Counted from the stretch's first letter, positions 43,167 through 52,986 are shown. The stretch: 64,000 bases of DNA from Marinomonas fungiae (GCF_001418205.1 NZ_LIQF01000004.1:294056-358055); one strand, 5' to 3'. The notes: generated by a model not told the origin, from the letters alone. Program-made: numbers and translations.

Positions 43167-46088
43167 ATGACCATGAAGAACGCACATCACCCAGCGTTTA
43201 CCGCCATTCGCAGTGAATTTATTGAAGCGCTGAATGTGACGGTACAAGAGTATGAGCACAAGGTAACGGGCGCCAAGCATTTTCATATTGCCTCTGACAA
43301 CGACGAAAATGTGTTTCTGGTGGGCTTAAAAACCGTACCAACCGATTCTACTGGTGTGGCGCACATTCTCGAACATACGGTCCTTTGTGGTTCTGAACGT
43401 TTCCCAGTGCGTGACCCATTCTTTATGATGATACGTCGTTCTTTGAACACCTTTATGAACGCCTTCACCTCGTCAGATTGGACCGCTTATCCATTTGCCA
43501 GCAAGAATAAAAAAGACTTTCGCAATCTTTTAGACGTTTACCTAGATGCGGTGTTCTTTTCTCGTCTAGACCGATTGGATTTTTCCCAAGAAGGTCACCG
43601 TTTGGAGTTTGCTGAGCCAACGAATCCCGATTCAGAGCTCACGTTCAAAGGCGTAGTATTCAACGAGATGAAAGGCGCTATGAGCTCGCCAACCTCGGTT
43701 CTATGGCAAGCACTGACCAAATACCTTTGCCCAAGCAACACGTACCACTTCAACTCAGGTGGTGAGCCAACGGATATCCCAGATTTGTCCTACGACGATT
43801 TGATGGCTTTCTATCGTAAGCATTACCACCCGTCGAATGCGGTATTTATGACGTTCGGTGATATTCCAGCAGATGAGTTACAAGCGGAATTTGAAAGCAA
43901 AGTATTGAGTCGTTTCGAGCGTTTAGACGACCAAGTCAGCGTGCCAAACGCAAAGCGTTACTTCTCGCCAGTACGTGTAGAAGAAGGTTATGCCACAGAT
44001 GAAGCTAAAGAAGATGGCAGTCACGTTGTAGTGGGCTGGCTATTGGGTGAAAGTATCGACCTTGCCCAGCAATTTGAAGCACAGCTACTATCAAGTGTGC
44101 TACTAGATAACTCTGCATCGCCATTACGTCGTGTGTTGGAAAACTCTGACCTAGGTTCTTCACCCTCACCTATGTGTGGTCTAGAAGACAGCAATAAAGA
44201 GATGAGTTTTATGTGTGGCCTTGAAGGCGTGAAGCGTGAAAACGCCGCGCAGGTGGAAGCGCTGGTACTGAAAACACTAGAAGATATTGCCGAAAATGGC
44301 GTTGACCAAGAGATGGTGGAAGCTATGCTGCATCAACTTGAGTTAAGCCAGCGTGAAATCGGTGGCGATAGCTACCCATACGGTTTGCAGCTGATTCTCT
44401 CGGCGCTTTCAACCGCTGTGCACCAAGGGGATGTGATCGCTCAGCTTGATTTAGATCCTGTGATCGAGAGTATGCGTGAAAAAGTGCTGCACAAAGACTA
44501 CATCCCAACACTGGTACGTGACTTACTACTATCGAATGCCCACCGTGTGACACTTACGCTGAGCCCTGATGAAGCATTAGAAGCGCGCCGTAACCAAGCG
44601 GAAAAAGACCGCTTAAGCAAAATCAAAGCAGGTCTGAGTGAAGAACAAAAACAGCATATTGTCGAGCGTAGCCAAGCGTTGAAAGCACGCCAAGAGCAAG
44701 TCGATGATATGAGCATCTTGCCGAAAGTTGGCTTAGACGATGTGCCTGCTCGTCTGCCTGAATACGAGAATGAGCAAGTTACGCAAAGCCTGCCGATTAC
44801 CTTCTACCCGCAAGGAACCAATGGTTTAGTGTATCAGCAATTGGTGACGGAACTTCCGGCTTTGACGGAACAAGAAACCCAGCATTTACCGCTGTACTGC
44901 TACCTAGTAACCGAGCTTGGTGTAGGCGAACAAGACTATCTTGCGATCCAGTCACGCCAAGCGCAAGTCTGTGGTGGTTTGGGGGCGTCCTCTTCAATTC
45001 GACCGGTACTGATTGATAAGCAGCGTGTGAATGGCTACTTCGTTCTGAGTTCAAAAGCTTTAGTGCCCAATGCTCAGGCAATGACCGAACTGATGGCGCA
45101 GACCTTTAATGATGTACGTTTTGATGAAACGGGTCGTATTAAAGAATTAATCGCCCAGCGCCGTGCGCGCCGTGAACGCTCAATTACTGGCCAAGGTCAT
45201 TCTTTGGCCATGAGCGCAGCCTCAAGCGGTATGTCTGGCTTGTCTGCTCAGCAAGAAGCTTGGGGTGGCATGAGCGGCATCCGTGAGGTGATTGCTCTGG
45301 ATGATGCACTAAAAGCTGATCCAAACGCTATGACCGCACTCTGTGCAACGTTAGAATCAATCCATGGCAAGCTTGCTGGTGCTGCAAAGCAAGTGTTATT
45401 GGTCGCTGAACCGCATCATAAAGACGCGCTACTTGAGGCGATTACACCTGCTTGGCAAAACGTAGCGAACCATGAGCAGGTATCACACTTCTCATTGCCT
45501 GCGATCGATAAGAATATCAAACAAGCTTGGGTAACGGCGACGCAAGTAAGCTTCTGTGCCAAAGCCTTTAAGTCGGTTTCTGGTGAACACCCTGATGTAC
45601 CCGTTCTAACCGTATTGGGTGGCTTCCTACGTAATGGCTTTTTACACCGAGCTATTCGTGAACAAGGTGGCGCCTACGGCGGTGGAGCAACCTTCGATGC
45701 TAGTTGTGGCGCGTTCCGCTTCTACTCGTACCGTGATCCACGTTTACTAGAAACACTGGCGGATTTCGATGCGTCGATTGAATGGTTGCTGTCAACTGAG
45801 CATGCTTACGATGCACTAGAAGAAGCAATTCTAGGTGTGATTGGTTCGATGGATAAACCAAGTTCGCCAGCAGGGGAAGCGCAGAGTGACTTCTTCCAGC
45901 AGCTACATAATCGTACGCAAGCCTACCGTGAAGCGTTTCGTGCAGGGGTGTTGGCGGTAACGGTCGACGATTTAAAACGCGTCGCTAAGCTTTACTTAAC
46001 AAAAGAGAATGAAAGTACGGCAGTGGTCACGGCAACTTCTAACAAAGCCATGTTAGAGGAAGCGGGCTTCGAGATTTGTACTCTATAA
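43167..46088 (+). CDS. M16C-family zinc metallopeptidase (presequence protease-like)
   Basis: 973 residues. The inverted zinc motif HILEH (His66, Glu69, His70) with GTAHILEH-like context and the downstream ligand region KGVVFNEMKGAMS mark an active pitrilysin-type peptidase. The size and the central segment fit the M16C subfamily, whose mitochondrial members (PreP/Cym1) form a closed chamber that degrades short peptides. The C-terminal half carries EQGGAYGGGATFDASCGAFRFYSYRDPR, holding the substrate-binding Arg/Tyr type residues. There is no signal peptide, so it is probably cytosolic. The ATG follows CAGGGG. Confidence 0.9.
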   Translation: MTMKNAHHPAFTAIRSEFIEALNVTVQEYEHKVTGAKHFHIASDNDENVFLVGLKTVPTDSTGVAHILEHTVLCGSERFPVRDPFFMMIRRSLNTFMNAFTSSDWTAYPFASKNKKDFRNLLDVYLDAVFFSRLDRLDFSQEGHRLEFAEPTNPDSELTFKGVVFNEMKGAMSSPTSVLWQALTKYLCPSNTYHFNSGGEPTDIPDLSYDDLMAFYRKHYHPSNAVFMTFGDIPADELQAEFESKVLSRFERLDDQVSVPNAKRYFSPVRVEEGYATDEAKEDGSHVVVGWLLGESIDLAQQFEAQLLSSVLLDNSASPLRRVLENSDLGSSPSPMCGLEDSNKEMSFMCGLEGVKRENAAQVEALVLKTLEDIAENGVDQEMVEAMLHQLELSQREIGGDSYPYGLQLILSALSTAVHQGDVIAQLDLDPVIESMREKVLHKDYIPTLVRDLLLSNAHRVTLTLSPDEALEARRNQAEKDRLSKIKAGLSEEQKQHIVERSQALKARQEQVDDMSILPKVGLDDVPARLPEYENEQVTQSLPITFYPQGTNGLVYQQLVTELPALTEQETQHLPLYCYLVTELGVGEQDYLAIQSRQAQVCGGLGASSSIRPVLIDKQRVNGYFVLSSKALVPNAQAMTELMAQTFNDVRFDETGRIKELIAQRRARRERSITGQGHSLAMSAASSGMSGLSAQQEAWGGMSGIREVIALDDALKADPNAMTALCATLESIHGKLAGAAKQVLLVAEPHHKDALLEAITPAWQNVANHEQVSHFSLPAIDKNIKQAWVTATQVSFCAKAFKSVSGEHPDVPVLTVLGGFLRNGFLHRAIREQGGAYGGGATFDASCGAFRFYSYRDPRLLETLADFDASIEWLLSTEHAYDALEEAILGVIGSMDKPSSPAGEAQSDFFQQLHNRTQAYREAFRAGVLAVTVDDLKRVAKLYLTKENESTAVVTATSNKAMLEEAGFEICTL

Positions 46089-46111
46089 CCATAACGATAA
46101 TTTCAACCTGA

Positions 46112-47227
46112 ATGGACAGTTCAATGGATCAGTTTCATGACATACGCCCTTACAACGACGATGAGGTCGCCGGGGTGTTACAAAATTTGGTAAATACGCC
46201 AGACTTTATCGACACGATTGTCGGCTTTAAATTTACTAAATGGCCACAGTGGACACGTGGATTCTTAGCGATGGTCGTTAAGCACGTATTGCAAAAGGAA
46301 GTGCGCAAAATAAATGATGTGCATGCATTCCAGATGCAAGTGGCCGACTACATGGAGCGTATGATCAAAACCACCACCAGTAATGTGGAATACCGTGGGA
46401 TTGAGAAGCTTGCCAAAAATGAAGGCTACTTGTTTCTATCGAACCATCGCGATATTGCCATGGATCCTGCGTTTGTAAACTATGGCTTGTATCTCAATGG
46501 TTTGGCGACGGTACGTATTGCTATTGGTGATAACTTGTTGCGCCGTCCATTTGTGTCAGACCTAATGCGTTTGAATAAGAGTTTTATCGTTAAGCGTTCG
46601 GTGAATGGGGTGCGTGAGATGATGGCGGCGTTTGGTCAGCTATCGGATTACATCACCTATTCTCTGACGCAAGAACACTGCAATATCTGGATTGCACAAA
46701 AAGAAGGACGCGCTAAAGACGGTCTTGATCAAACCGATCCGGCGATTATCAAGATGTTCTACATGAGTCAGAAAAAGCAAAAAGTGGCTTTTCCTGATGC
46801 CATGCAAAATCTGAAAATCGTGCCAGTATCGATTTCTTATGAATACGATCCTTGTGCCTTTGATAAGGCCCGTGAGTTACATCAGAAATCGACTACAGGC
46901 TCTTATCAGAAAGCCGAGTTTGAAGACATTGATAGCATCCGCAAAGGGATTGTGGGGCGCAAGGGCAAAGTGATTGTTACCTTTGGTGATGTGATTGATC
47001 ACAACTGCGCCACGCCGGACGACATGGTGGCTGAAGTAGATCGCCAGATCATTGGCTCTTATGCGATTCAGTCTACCAATACTGCAGCGTTGAAAGTACT
47101 AAATGGGGAGCCAAGTGGCGACTCTGTATTTGATGAATACATGGCAACTTGTCCAGATGAATTACGTGAAACGGTGCTGCACATGTACGCCAATCCACTG
47201 ATTCAAAAGCAAGAGCGTGGCCTTTAA
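46112..47227 (+). CDS. LPLAT-family acyltransferase (1-acylglycerol-3-phosphate acyltransferase-like)
   Basis: 371 residues. The acyltransferase blocks can be recognised: SNHRDIAMDPAF (about 110-121), a FIVKRSVNG segment (block II type) and IAQKEGRAKDG (the EGR of block III). The histidine-aspartate spacing is HRDIAMD, one residue longer than the usual HX4D if the last Asp is used. No clear membrane span is seen. Two ATGs compete: 46112 without a ribosome site and 46124 (MDQFHDIRPY) after GGACAG. It sits 30 bases before plsC-type gene and near fabBA, so phospholipid or storage-lipid acylation is likely; substrate unknown. Confidence 0.75.
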   Translation: MDSSMDQFHDIRPYNDDEVAGVLQNLVNTPDFIDTIVGFKFTKWPQWTRGFLAMVVKHVLQKEVRKINDVHAFQMQVADYMERMIKTTTSNVEYRGIEKLAKNEGYLFLSNHRDIAMDPAFVNYGLYLNGLATVRIAIGDNLLRRPFVSDLMRLNKSFIVKRSVNGVREMMAAFGQLSDYITYSLTQEHCNIWIAQKEGRAKDGLDQTDPAIIKMFYMSQKKQKVAFPDAMQNLKIVPVSISYEYDPCAFDKARELHQKSTTGSYQKAEFEDIDSIRKGIVGRKGKVIVTFGDVIDHNCATPDDMVAEVDRQIIGSYAIQSTNTAALKVLNGEPSGDSVFDEYMATCPDELRETVLHMYANPLIQKQERGL

Positions 47228-47257
47228 TCGGCTAAATGAATACGGAGTAAGCGCTTT

Positions 47258-47992
47258 ATGAAACCTCGGAATTCACTGCGGGCCTTAGTCGGCTCGTTAT
47301 TATTTGCCGTTTGTTATGGCCTGCTAACTGGCTTCACTGGACTATTAGCGCCATTGATTGCCTGGATGCTTCCGCCTAGCTGGCGTCAGCCAGTGTTGAA
47401 TGTCCATAATCACCTTCTGCTGTTTTTGTTCCGAGTGGTTGTCGGAGTGAAAGTAGAGGTCATTGGGCGTGAGAATTTGCCAGGTAAAGAGACGCCAGTG
47501 GTGCTTGCTGCAAATCATCAAAGTGAATGGGAAACTTACCTACTGCAGGTGCTGAAGACGCCGATCTCAACCGTGCTGAAGAAAGAGCTATTGTCGATTC
47601 CATTCTTTGGCTGGGGCTTGCGGATGGTGCAACCGATTGCGATTGATCGAGCTAAACGCGCGGGTGCTCTAAAGCAAATCTTGAAGCAAGGTAAAGAGCG
47701 TATTCAAGCGGGTCGTTCGGTGCTGATTTTCCCTGAAGGGACGCGTACCTTGCCGGATAAAGAGCGTGATTTTAACAAGGGTGCAGCGATGTTGGCGTCT
47801 TCTGCCAAAGCGCCGATTTTGCCGATCGTGCACAATGCTGGACACGTTTGGCCGGGCCGAACTTGGCGCCGATACCCGGGTACGATTACAGTGGTGATTG
47901 GCCCCTTGATTGAGGTGGAAGGCAAAGATACCAACCAAATCCATGAAGAGATGGAAACTTGGATGCGTAACGCCATGCGCCAGTATCCTTGA
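47258..47992 (+). CDS. plsC: 1-acyl-sn-glycerol-3-phosphate acyltransferase (PlsC-like)
   Basis: 244 residues with two N-terminal hydrophobic stretches (about 8-37 and 47-63). PlsC acylates lysophosphatidate to phosphatidate at the inner membrane. Blocks: ANHQSEWETYLL (HX4E in place of HX4D), PIAIDRAKRAGA, LIFPEGTRTLP (the FPEGTR substrate motif) and APILPIVHNAG. The HX4E variant is unusual but seen in some homologues. It follows the other acyltransferase after 30 bases and ends at a strong bidirectional terminator. Confidence 0.85.
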   Translation: MKPRNSLRALVGSLLFAVCYGLLTGFTGLLAPLIAWMLPPSWRQPVLNVHNHLLLFLFRVVVGVKVEVIGRENLPGKETPVVLAANHQSEWETYLLQVLKTPISTVLKKELLSIPFFGWGLRMVQPIAIDRAKRAGALKQILKQGKERIQAGRSVLIFPEGTRTLPDKERDFNKGAAMLASSAKAPILPIVHNAGHVWPGRTWRRYPGTITVVIGPLIEVEGKDTNQIHEEMETWMRNAMRQYP

Positions 47993-48013
47993 GAGACGCT
48001 TTCTTTAAGGCAT

Positions 48014-48043
48014 AAAAAAACCGCACACTGTGCGGTTTTTTTT
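48014..48043. terminator. Bidirectional terminator between plsC and fabB
   Basis: A7, CCGCAC-ACT-GTGCGG, T8. It lies between convergent genes, 21 bases after plsC and 24 beyond the fabB stop. Confidence 0.92.
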
Positions 48044-48067
48044 GATCTGCTCATAGTAAGCGAATGC

Positions 48068-49282
48068 TTAGCCTTCGTATTTTTTGAATACTAGGCTGGC
48101 ATTAGTGCCGCCGAAGCCAAAGCTGTTAGACATAATCAGCTTAAGGTCAGCGTTGTCTTCGCGAGTCGTCACAACTGGGATGTTGCCAGCCTCTGGGTCA
48201 AGCTCTTCAACGTTAGCGGATGCGCAGATGAAGTTATTTTCCATCATAAGCAAGCTGTAGATCGCTTCGTGTACACCCGCAGCACCTAGTGAGTGACCTG
48301 ATAGAGATTTAGTCGAGCTTACTTTCGGGATGTCATCACCAAAGGTTTCACGAACCGCTTGAAGCTCTTTCATGTCGCCTGCAGGTGTGCTTGTGCCGTG
48401 AGTATTGATGTAGTCAATTTTGCCATCAATCGTGCTCATCGCCATTTGCATACAACGAACCGCACCTTCACCTGATGGCGCTACCATGTCGTAGCCGTCA
48501 GATGTCGCTCCGTAACCTACGACTTCGGCGTAAATTTTTGCGCCGCGAGCTTTTGCATGCTCTAGTTCTTCAAGAACTAGTATGCCGCCACCGCCAGCAA
48601 TAACGAAACCGTCACGATTTGCATCGTAAGCACGAGACGCTTTTTCTGGTGTGTCGTTGTACTTAGATGACAACGCGCCCATCGCGTCGAACATACAAGT
48701 CTGTGTCCAGCTCTCTTCTTCACCGCCACCTGCGAACACAATGTCTTGCTTACCTAATTGAATAAGCTCCATTGCGTTACCGATACAGTGTGCACTAGTA
48801 GAACAAGCAGACGTAATCGAGTAGTTCACACCTTTGATTTTGAATGGCGTCGCAAGACACGCCGATACGGTACTACCCATTGTCTGAGTAACACGGTATG
48901 GACCAACACGTTTAACGCCTTTCTCGCGTAGTGTGTCAGCTGACTCCACTAGGTTCTTCGCCGAAGCGCCGCCTGAACCAGCAATCAAACCTGTGCGGAT
49001 GTTAGAAACTTGGTCTTCGCTTAGGCCAGAGTCAGCAATCGCTTGCTGCATTGATACGTAAGCGTAGGTAGCCGCGTCACCCATGAAACGACGTACTTTA
49101 CGGTCGATTTCAGAGTCGTCTAGATCAATACGACCACAAACGTGACTGCGGAAACCTTTTTCTTTGTAGTCTTCTGCGAAACGAATGCCTGAACGGCCTT
49201 CACGTAGGGACTCAAGAACTGTTTGTTTGTCATTGCCAAGGCAGCTAACAATGCCTAGGCCAGTTACAACTACACGACGCAT
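48068..49282 (-). CDS. fabB: 3-oxoacyl-[acyl-carrier-protein] synthase I
   Basis: 404 residues. FabB condenses malonyl-ACP with acyl-ACP and elongates the cis-3 intermediate from FabA, making it essential for unsaturated fatty acids by the anaerobic route. The catalytic triad is present: Cys160 in [10 protein letters not shown], His295 in [11 protein letters not shown] and His330 in [10 protein letters not shown]-terminal [15 protein letters not shown] is intact. It is cotranscribed with fabA, 30 bases apart. Confidence 0.97.
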   Translation of the reverse strand: MRRVVVTGLGIVSCLGNDKQTVLESLREGRSGIRFAEDYKEKGFRSHVCGRIDLDDSEIDRKVRRFMGDAATYAYVSMQQAIADSGLSEDQVSNIRTGLIAGSGGASAKNLVESADTLREKGVKRVGPYRVTQTMGSTVSACLATPFKIKGVNYSITSACSTSAHCIGNAMELIQLGKQDIVFAGGGEEESWTQTCMFDAMGALSSKYNDTPEKASRAYDANRDGFVIAGGGGILVLEELEHAKARGAKIYAEVVGYGATSDGYDMVAPSGEGAVRCMQMAMSTIDGKIDYINTHGTSTPAGDMKELQAVRETFGDDIPKVSSTKSLSGHSLGAAGVHEAIYSLLMMENNFICASANVEELDPEAGNIPVVTTREDNADLKLIMSNSFGFGGTNASLVFKKYEG

Positions 49283-49312
49283 AACTAATGTGCCTCTTAT
49301 ACTCTTAATCTA

Positions 49313-49828
49313 TTAGAAGTTATCAGTGGATGTGAACAAGCCTACACGTAGGTCTTTTGCCGTGTAAATCTCACGACCATCTACAGAAACACTTCCGTCA
49401 GCAATGCCCATTACAAGCTTGCGTTCGATTACGCGCTTCAGGTTTATGTGGAACGTCACTTTCTTAGCAGTAGGCAGAATTTGTCCTGTGAATTTCACTT
49501 CACCAGAACCCAATGCGCGACCGCGACCTTTGTTGCCTTTCCAGCCTAGGAAGAAACCAACAAGCTGCCACATAGCATCAAGACCTAAACAACCTGGCAT
49601 GACTGGATCGCCAGGAAAGTGGCACTCAAAGAACCAAAGGTCAGGGGTGATATCCAATTCAGCAATGATTTCACCTTTTCCGAACGCACCGCCTTCAGTA
49701 GAGATGTGGGTGATTCGGTCTAGCATTAGCATGTTGCCAACAGGTAGCTGAGCGTTACCTGCGCCAAACATTTCGCCGTAGCCGCACTTTAAAAGTTCGT
49801 CTTTATCAAACGATGAAGCTGTAGTCAT
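49313..49828 (-). CDS. fabA: 3-hydroxydecanoyl-[acyl-carrier-protein] dehydratase/isomerase
   Basis: 171 residues from ATG 49828, preceded by AGGA; an upstream frame extension to 49852 is unlikely. FabA dehydrates 3-hydroxydecanoyl-ACP and isomerises trans-2 to cis-3-decenoyl-ACP, the branch point to unsaturated fatty acids. Catalytic His70 lies in [14 protein letters not shown] and Asp84 in CLGLDAMWQ. First gene of fabA-fabB. Confidence 0.97.
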   Translation of the reverse strand: MTTASSFDKDELLKCGYGEMFGAGNAQLPVGNMLMLDRITHISTEGGAFGKGEIIAELDITPDLWFFECHFPGDPVMPGCLGLDAMWQLVGFFLGWKGNKGRGRALGSGEVKFTGQILPTAKKVTFHINLKRVIERKLVMGIADGSVSVDGREIYTAKDLRVGLFTSTDNF

Positions 49829-49908
49829 TATAGTCCTATATCCACCACTCATGTATTTACCTAAGCAATTGAGCGTGTGGTCCAGTTAGCAGTATGAAAA
49901 TCCATGAG

Positions 49909-49937
49909 ATTATATCGGTTCGGGGAAGTAATATGAA
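49909..49937 (-). promoter_or_regulatory. Sigma-70 promoter of fabA-fabB
   Basis: On the minus strand, TTCATA (49937-49932), 17 bases, TATAAT (49914-49909). The start site would be near 49902, about 74 bases before fabA. Confidence 0.65.
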
Positions 49938-50046
49938 TGTTTGTGCGGAAAAAAACCAATTCAGAGTCGGTAAAAGTACGTTTTTTTTGTCTATTTACGT
50001 AACAAAAAGACAAAATTTACATGGATGAGCCCTAGAGGTTAGCATA

Positions 50047-51045
50047 ATGGCGCCTAGCTTTAGCGGGTTTTCGAGGTTGTATCACGACACGATAGGAGCG
50101 GATGTGAGCAGGATATCTTACCAACAGCAAAATTTCCCAGTGCAGGACGGAGAGTTGTCCGTGCACTTACAATTGCTCAATGACGCCCCTCGAACTTTGC
50201 ACTTCTTGCACGGTAATGGCTTTGCGGTACGTAGTTACGATGCATTGCTCGAAGGAATTGTTGGGCAAGATAACTTGATGCTACAAGATGCTGCGGGTCA
50301 TGGCTTGTCCTTAGCCGGTGAGCAGTTTGTCGGTTGGGAGCGATCTTCGGAGCGTTTTCAAGCTCTTTTAATGCAGTTGCGAGCTAAGCACGATTGGTCA
50401 TCATTGATTGGCATTGGACATAGTTTTGGCGGCTGTATGACGCTTTTGATGAACGCTCGTGAAGCAAATTTATTTCAGAAAAATATTTTGCTCGATCCCG
50501 CCTTATATCCACCAGAAATGATTGAGCTGCTAATGACGCTTGATCCAGAAGAGAAACGGCGCAAGTCGCCACTGGTACGCCAAACTGAGCGCCGTCGAAC
50601 CCATTGGTCGAGTTTTGAAGAAGTGGTGGACAGTCTGCGTGGTCGTGGCACATTTGCCGGCTGGCAAGAGCGCTGTCTGAGAGATTATGTGCAGTATTCA
50701 ACACATGAAAATGGCGCGGGAGAGCGAGAGCTGAATTGTCCGCCTTGGCTGGAGGCTGCGGTATTTGGTAGCTCGCCGTTAGCCTTATGGTCGTCTTTGG
50801 AGCGTGTTGTGGCACCAACGTTCGTGCTCTGGGGCACTAATACGCTGGATATGTTTCAAGCCTCTTACCGGTTAGCGCAAACATTAAATCCTAACTTGCA
50901 TTTTATTGAAGTGCAGGGTGATCACTGTTTTATGATGCAGTACCCAGAAGAAACCGCCCGATTGGTGCGAGCTATTATTGATCAAGGAATGGAGGGTGTC
51001 CGAGCGCTGGCGCACTCGGACTTTATCATTAATTTCGACGGTTAA
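50047..51045 (+). CDS. Alpha/beta hydrolase
   Basis: 332 residues. Alpha/beta hydrolase marks: LHFLHGNGFAVRSYDALL (oxyanion loop), the nucleophile elbow GIGHSFGG (Ser126), a late LWGTNTLDMF (possible acid) and VQGDHCFMMQYP (catalytic His). Cytosolic, with no signal peptide. Substrate unknown. Two starts compete: ATG 50047 after GAGG, and GTG 50104 with AGGAG five bases before it, which would remove 19 residues. The gene is divergent from fabA and its end overlaps the convergent ispB stop by 17 bases. Confidence 0.75.
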   Translation: MAPSFSGFSRLYHDTIGADVSRISYQQQNFPVQDGELSVHLQLLNDAPRTLHFLHGNGFAVRSYDALLEGIVGQDNLMLQDAAGHGLSLAGEQFVGWERSSERFQALLMQLRAKHDWSSLIGIGHSFGGCMTLLMNAREANLFQKNILLDPALYPPEMIELLMTLDPEEKRRKSPLVRQTERRRTHWSSFEEVVDSLRGRGTFAGWQERCLRDYVQYSTHENGAGERELNCPPWLEAAVFGSSPLALWSSLERVVAPTFVLWGTNTLDMFQASYRLAQTLNPNLHFIEVQGDHCFMMQYPEETARLVRAIIDQGMEGVRALAHSDFIINFDG

Positions 51046-52018
51046 CGGCAGCGTTGGCTAGGCTAACCAGCGCTTGTTTGTAGTCTGAGTCCGGTAGGCA
51101 TGCGATGGCTGCTATGGCCAGCTCCGCTTGTTTCTTGGCTTCGTTTTCTGTGTATTCGATGGCGCCACAAGCGCGAACGTCGGCAAGAATCGCCTCGAGG
51201 TTTTCTAGGCCGCCCGTTTCAATGGCTGCGCGAACACGTACTTTGGCGTCGTCGGTTCCGTGTTTCATTGTGAAAATCAACGGTAACGTTGGTTTGCCTT
51301 CGGCCAAGTCGTCACCAACACTCTTGCCCATTTCTTCTGCGGTAGACACATAGTCCATCACATCATCAATCAACTGAAAAGCGGTGCCCACGTACATGCC
51401 GTACTGACGTAGTGCTTCTTGGTGCTCTTTGCTGGCTTCAGCGACTACGGCACCACACAAGGCTGCGCCTTCAAATAGCTTGGCAGTTTTGTACTGAATT
51501 ACTTTGATATAGCTTTCTTCGGTGGTGTCAGGATCGCCACAGTTGATTAGCTGTTGTACTTCGCCTTCGGAAATAATGTTGGTCGTGCCAGACAAGATTT
51601 CCATGCATTGAAAACTACCGACATCCACCATGATTTGGAAAGCGCGCGTGTAGAGAAAGTCGCCGACTAAAACGCTCGGTGCATTGCCCCATTCTTCATT
51701 GGCTGTTTTTTTACCGCGGCGCATGTCGGACTCATCGACCACGTCGTCATGCAAAAGTGTTGCAGTATGAATGAACTCAATGATGGAGGCCATTTTTACA
51801 GCATTACTCAAAGTGGACTCGGTTAAGCCTGTGCTCGGCTGTGCTGCGCGGGCTGCTAGCAGTACCATTAATGGGCGTAAACGTTTGCCACCATTACTGA
51901 TAATGTAGTAACCAATTTGCTCGATCAGAGGGATTTCGCTCTTAAGTTGCGAAAGAATGTAGTCGTTTACCTGACCGAATTCATCGGCCACCACGTCATG
52001 AATGTTAGTTGGTTGCAT
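51029..52018 (-). CDS. ispB: Octaprenyl diphosphate synthase
   Basis: 329 residues. This trans-prenyltransferase extends farnesyl diphosphate to the side chain of ubiquinone. Two aspartate-rich motifs bind magnesium: LLHDDVVDESDMRRG (first) and FQLIDDVMDY (second). GGKRLRP and the KT-x-LFEGA segment are typical. The product length cannot be proved from sequence; some relatives make the nonaprenyl chain. It is divergent from rplU, as usual in gammaproteobacteria. Confidence 0.94.
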   Translation of the reverse strand: MQPTNIHDVVADEFGQVNDYILSQLKSEIPLIEQIGYYIISNGGKRLRPLMVLLAARAAQPSTGLTESTLSNAVKMASIIEFIHTATLLHDDVVDESDMRRGKKTANEEWGNAPSVLVGDFLYTRAFQIMVDVGSFQCMEILSGTTNIISEGEVQQLINCGDPDTTEESYIKVIQYKTAKLFEGAALCGAVVAEASKEHQEALRQYGMYVGTAFQLIDDVMDYVSTAEEMGKSVGDDLAEGKPTLPLIFTMKHGTDDAKVRVRAAIETGGLENLEAILADVRACGAIEYTENEAKKQAELAIAAIACLPDSDYKQALVSLANAAVNRRN

Positions 52019-52135
52019 GGAACTTCCGAAGCTAAAATATAGTCAAGCTGAACAGCAAGAGGCGTCCATGCTAGGTAAGCTCCAACACGGGGTCAACCCA
52101 AAACCGTAAAAATACTGATCACAGTGTGAATTAGG

Positions 52136-52164
52136 TTGTGTTTGCTGGTTCTCTTTTGTACAAT
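52136..52164 (+). promoter_or_regulatory. Sigma-70 promoter of rplU-rpmA
   Basis: TTGTGT (52136-52141), 17 bases, TACAAT (52159-52164). It leaves a leader of about 130 bases before rplU with no hairpin I can identify firmly. Confidence 0.6.
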
Positions 52165-52302
52165 TCGGCGTCCGATTTGCCCACATTTTTGCTCCCTATC
52201 ATATGGTGAAGTGTAAGCTGTTGAATGGCATACATTTGCAAGCCACTAGAAGTAGGTCAAATACAATCCAGTAGCCGGGCAAATTCATTTGGAGATAGAT
52301 AA

Positions 52303-52611
52303 ATGTTTGCAGTGATCAAAACAGGCGGTAAGCAATACCGTGTACAAGAAGGTCAAACTCTTAAAGTTGAAAAACTAGCTGTTGAAGCTGGTTCAGCGGT
52401 TGAGTTTGCAGAAGTTCTTCTTGTAAGCAACGGCGACGACGTTAAAGTTGGTGCGCCAGTTGTTGAAGGCGTGAAAGTAACAGCTGAAGTTGTTGCACAC
52501 GGCCGTGGCGACAAAGTTAAAATCTTGAAATTCCGTCGTCGTAAACACTCTATGAAACGCCAAGGTCACCGTCAGTGGTTCACAGAAGTGAAAATCACTG
52601 GTATTAACTAA
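52303..52611 (+). CDS. rplU: 50S ribosomal protein L21
   Basis: 102 residues. Marks: [18 protein letters not shown] and [24 protein letters not shown]21 assembles early with L20 on 23S rRNA. ATG has TTTGGAG upstream. rpmA follows after 36 bases. Confidence 0.98.
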   Translation: MFAVIKTGGKQYRVQEGQTLKVEKLAVEAGSAVEFAEVLLVSNGDDVKVGAPVVEGVKVTAEVVAHGRGDKVKILKFRRRKHSMKRQGHRQWFTEVKITGIN

Positions 52612-52647
52612 TTAAGCGTTTACAGATTCAAACTTTAGGAGTAAATC

Positions 52648-52908
52648 ATGGCTCACAAAAAAGCTGGTGGTAGTACTAAAAACGGTCGCGACAGTCAGTC
52701 GAAACGCTTAGGTGTTAAACGCTTTGGCGGCCAAGTTGTTGTACCAGGTAACATTCTAGTTCGTCAACGTGGTACTGAATTCCACGCTGGTGAAGGCGTT
52801 CGTGTTGGTAAAGACCACACTCTATTCGCTGTTGCTGAAGGTCAAGTGAAATTCGAAGTTAAAGGTAAGTTCAAGCGTCGTACAGTTTCTGTCGTAGCTG
52901 CTGCCTAA
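52648..52908 (+). CDS. rpmA: 50S ribosomal protein L27
   Basis: 86 residues. The N-terminal tail ([16 protein letters not shown]) reaches the peptidyl transferase centre and contacts t[22 protein letters not shown] is typical. The tail begins normally, without the cleavable extension seen in Firmicutes. Confidence 0.98.
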   Translation: MAHKKAGGSTKNGRDSQSKRLGVKRFGGQVVVPGNILVRQRGTEFHAGEGVRVGKDHTLFAVAEGQVKFEVKGKFKRRTVSVVAAA

Positions 52909-52924
52909 TCGCTTCGCGAATCAC

Positions 52925-52958
52925 AAAAAAGAGCTCCGCAACGCGGGGCTTTTTTTTT
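52925..52958 (+). terminator. Terminator after rpmA
   Basis: AGCTCCGC and GCGGGGCT arms (one wobble), AAC loop, flanked by A6 and T8. obgE starts 59 bases downstream. Confidence 0.88.
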
Positions 52959-52986
52959 GGAAAAATTCTATAATCAGTGCCACTGA

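Noticed and set aside
49875..49895. FadR-like site near the fabA start (TGGTCCAGTTAG)
   Set aside because: Only part of one half-site matches; the second half is missing and its place relative to the promoter differs from E. coli.
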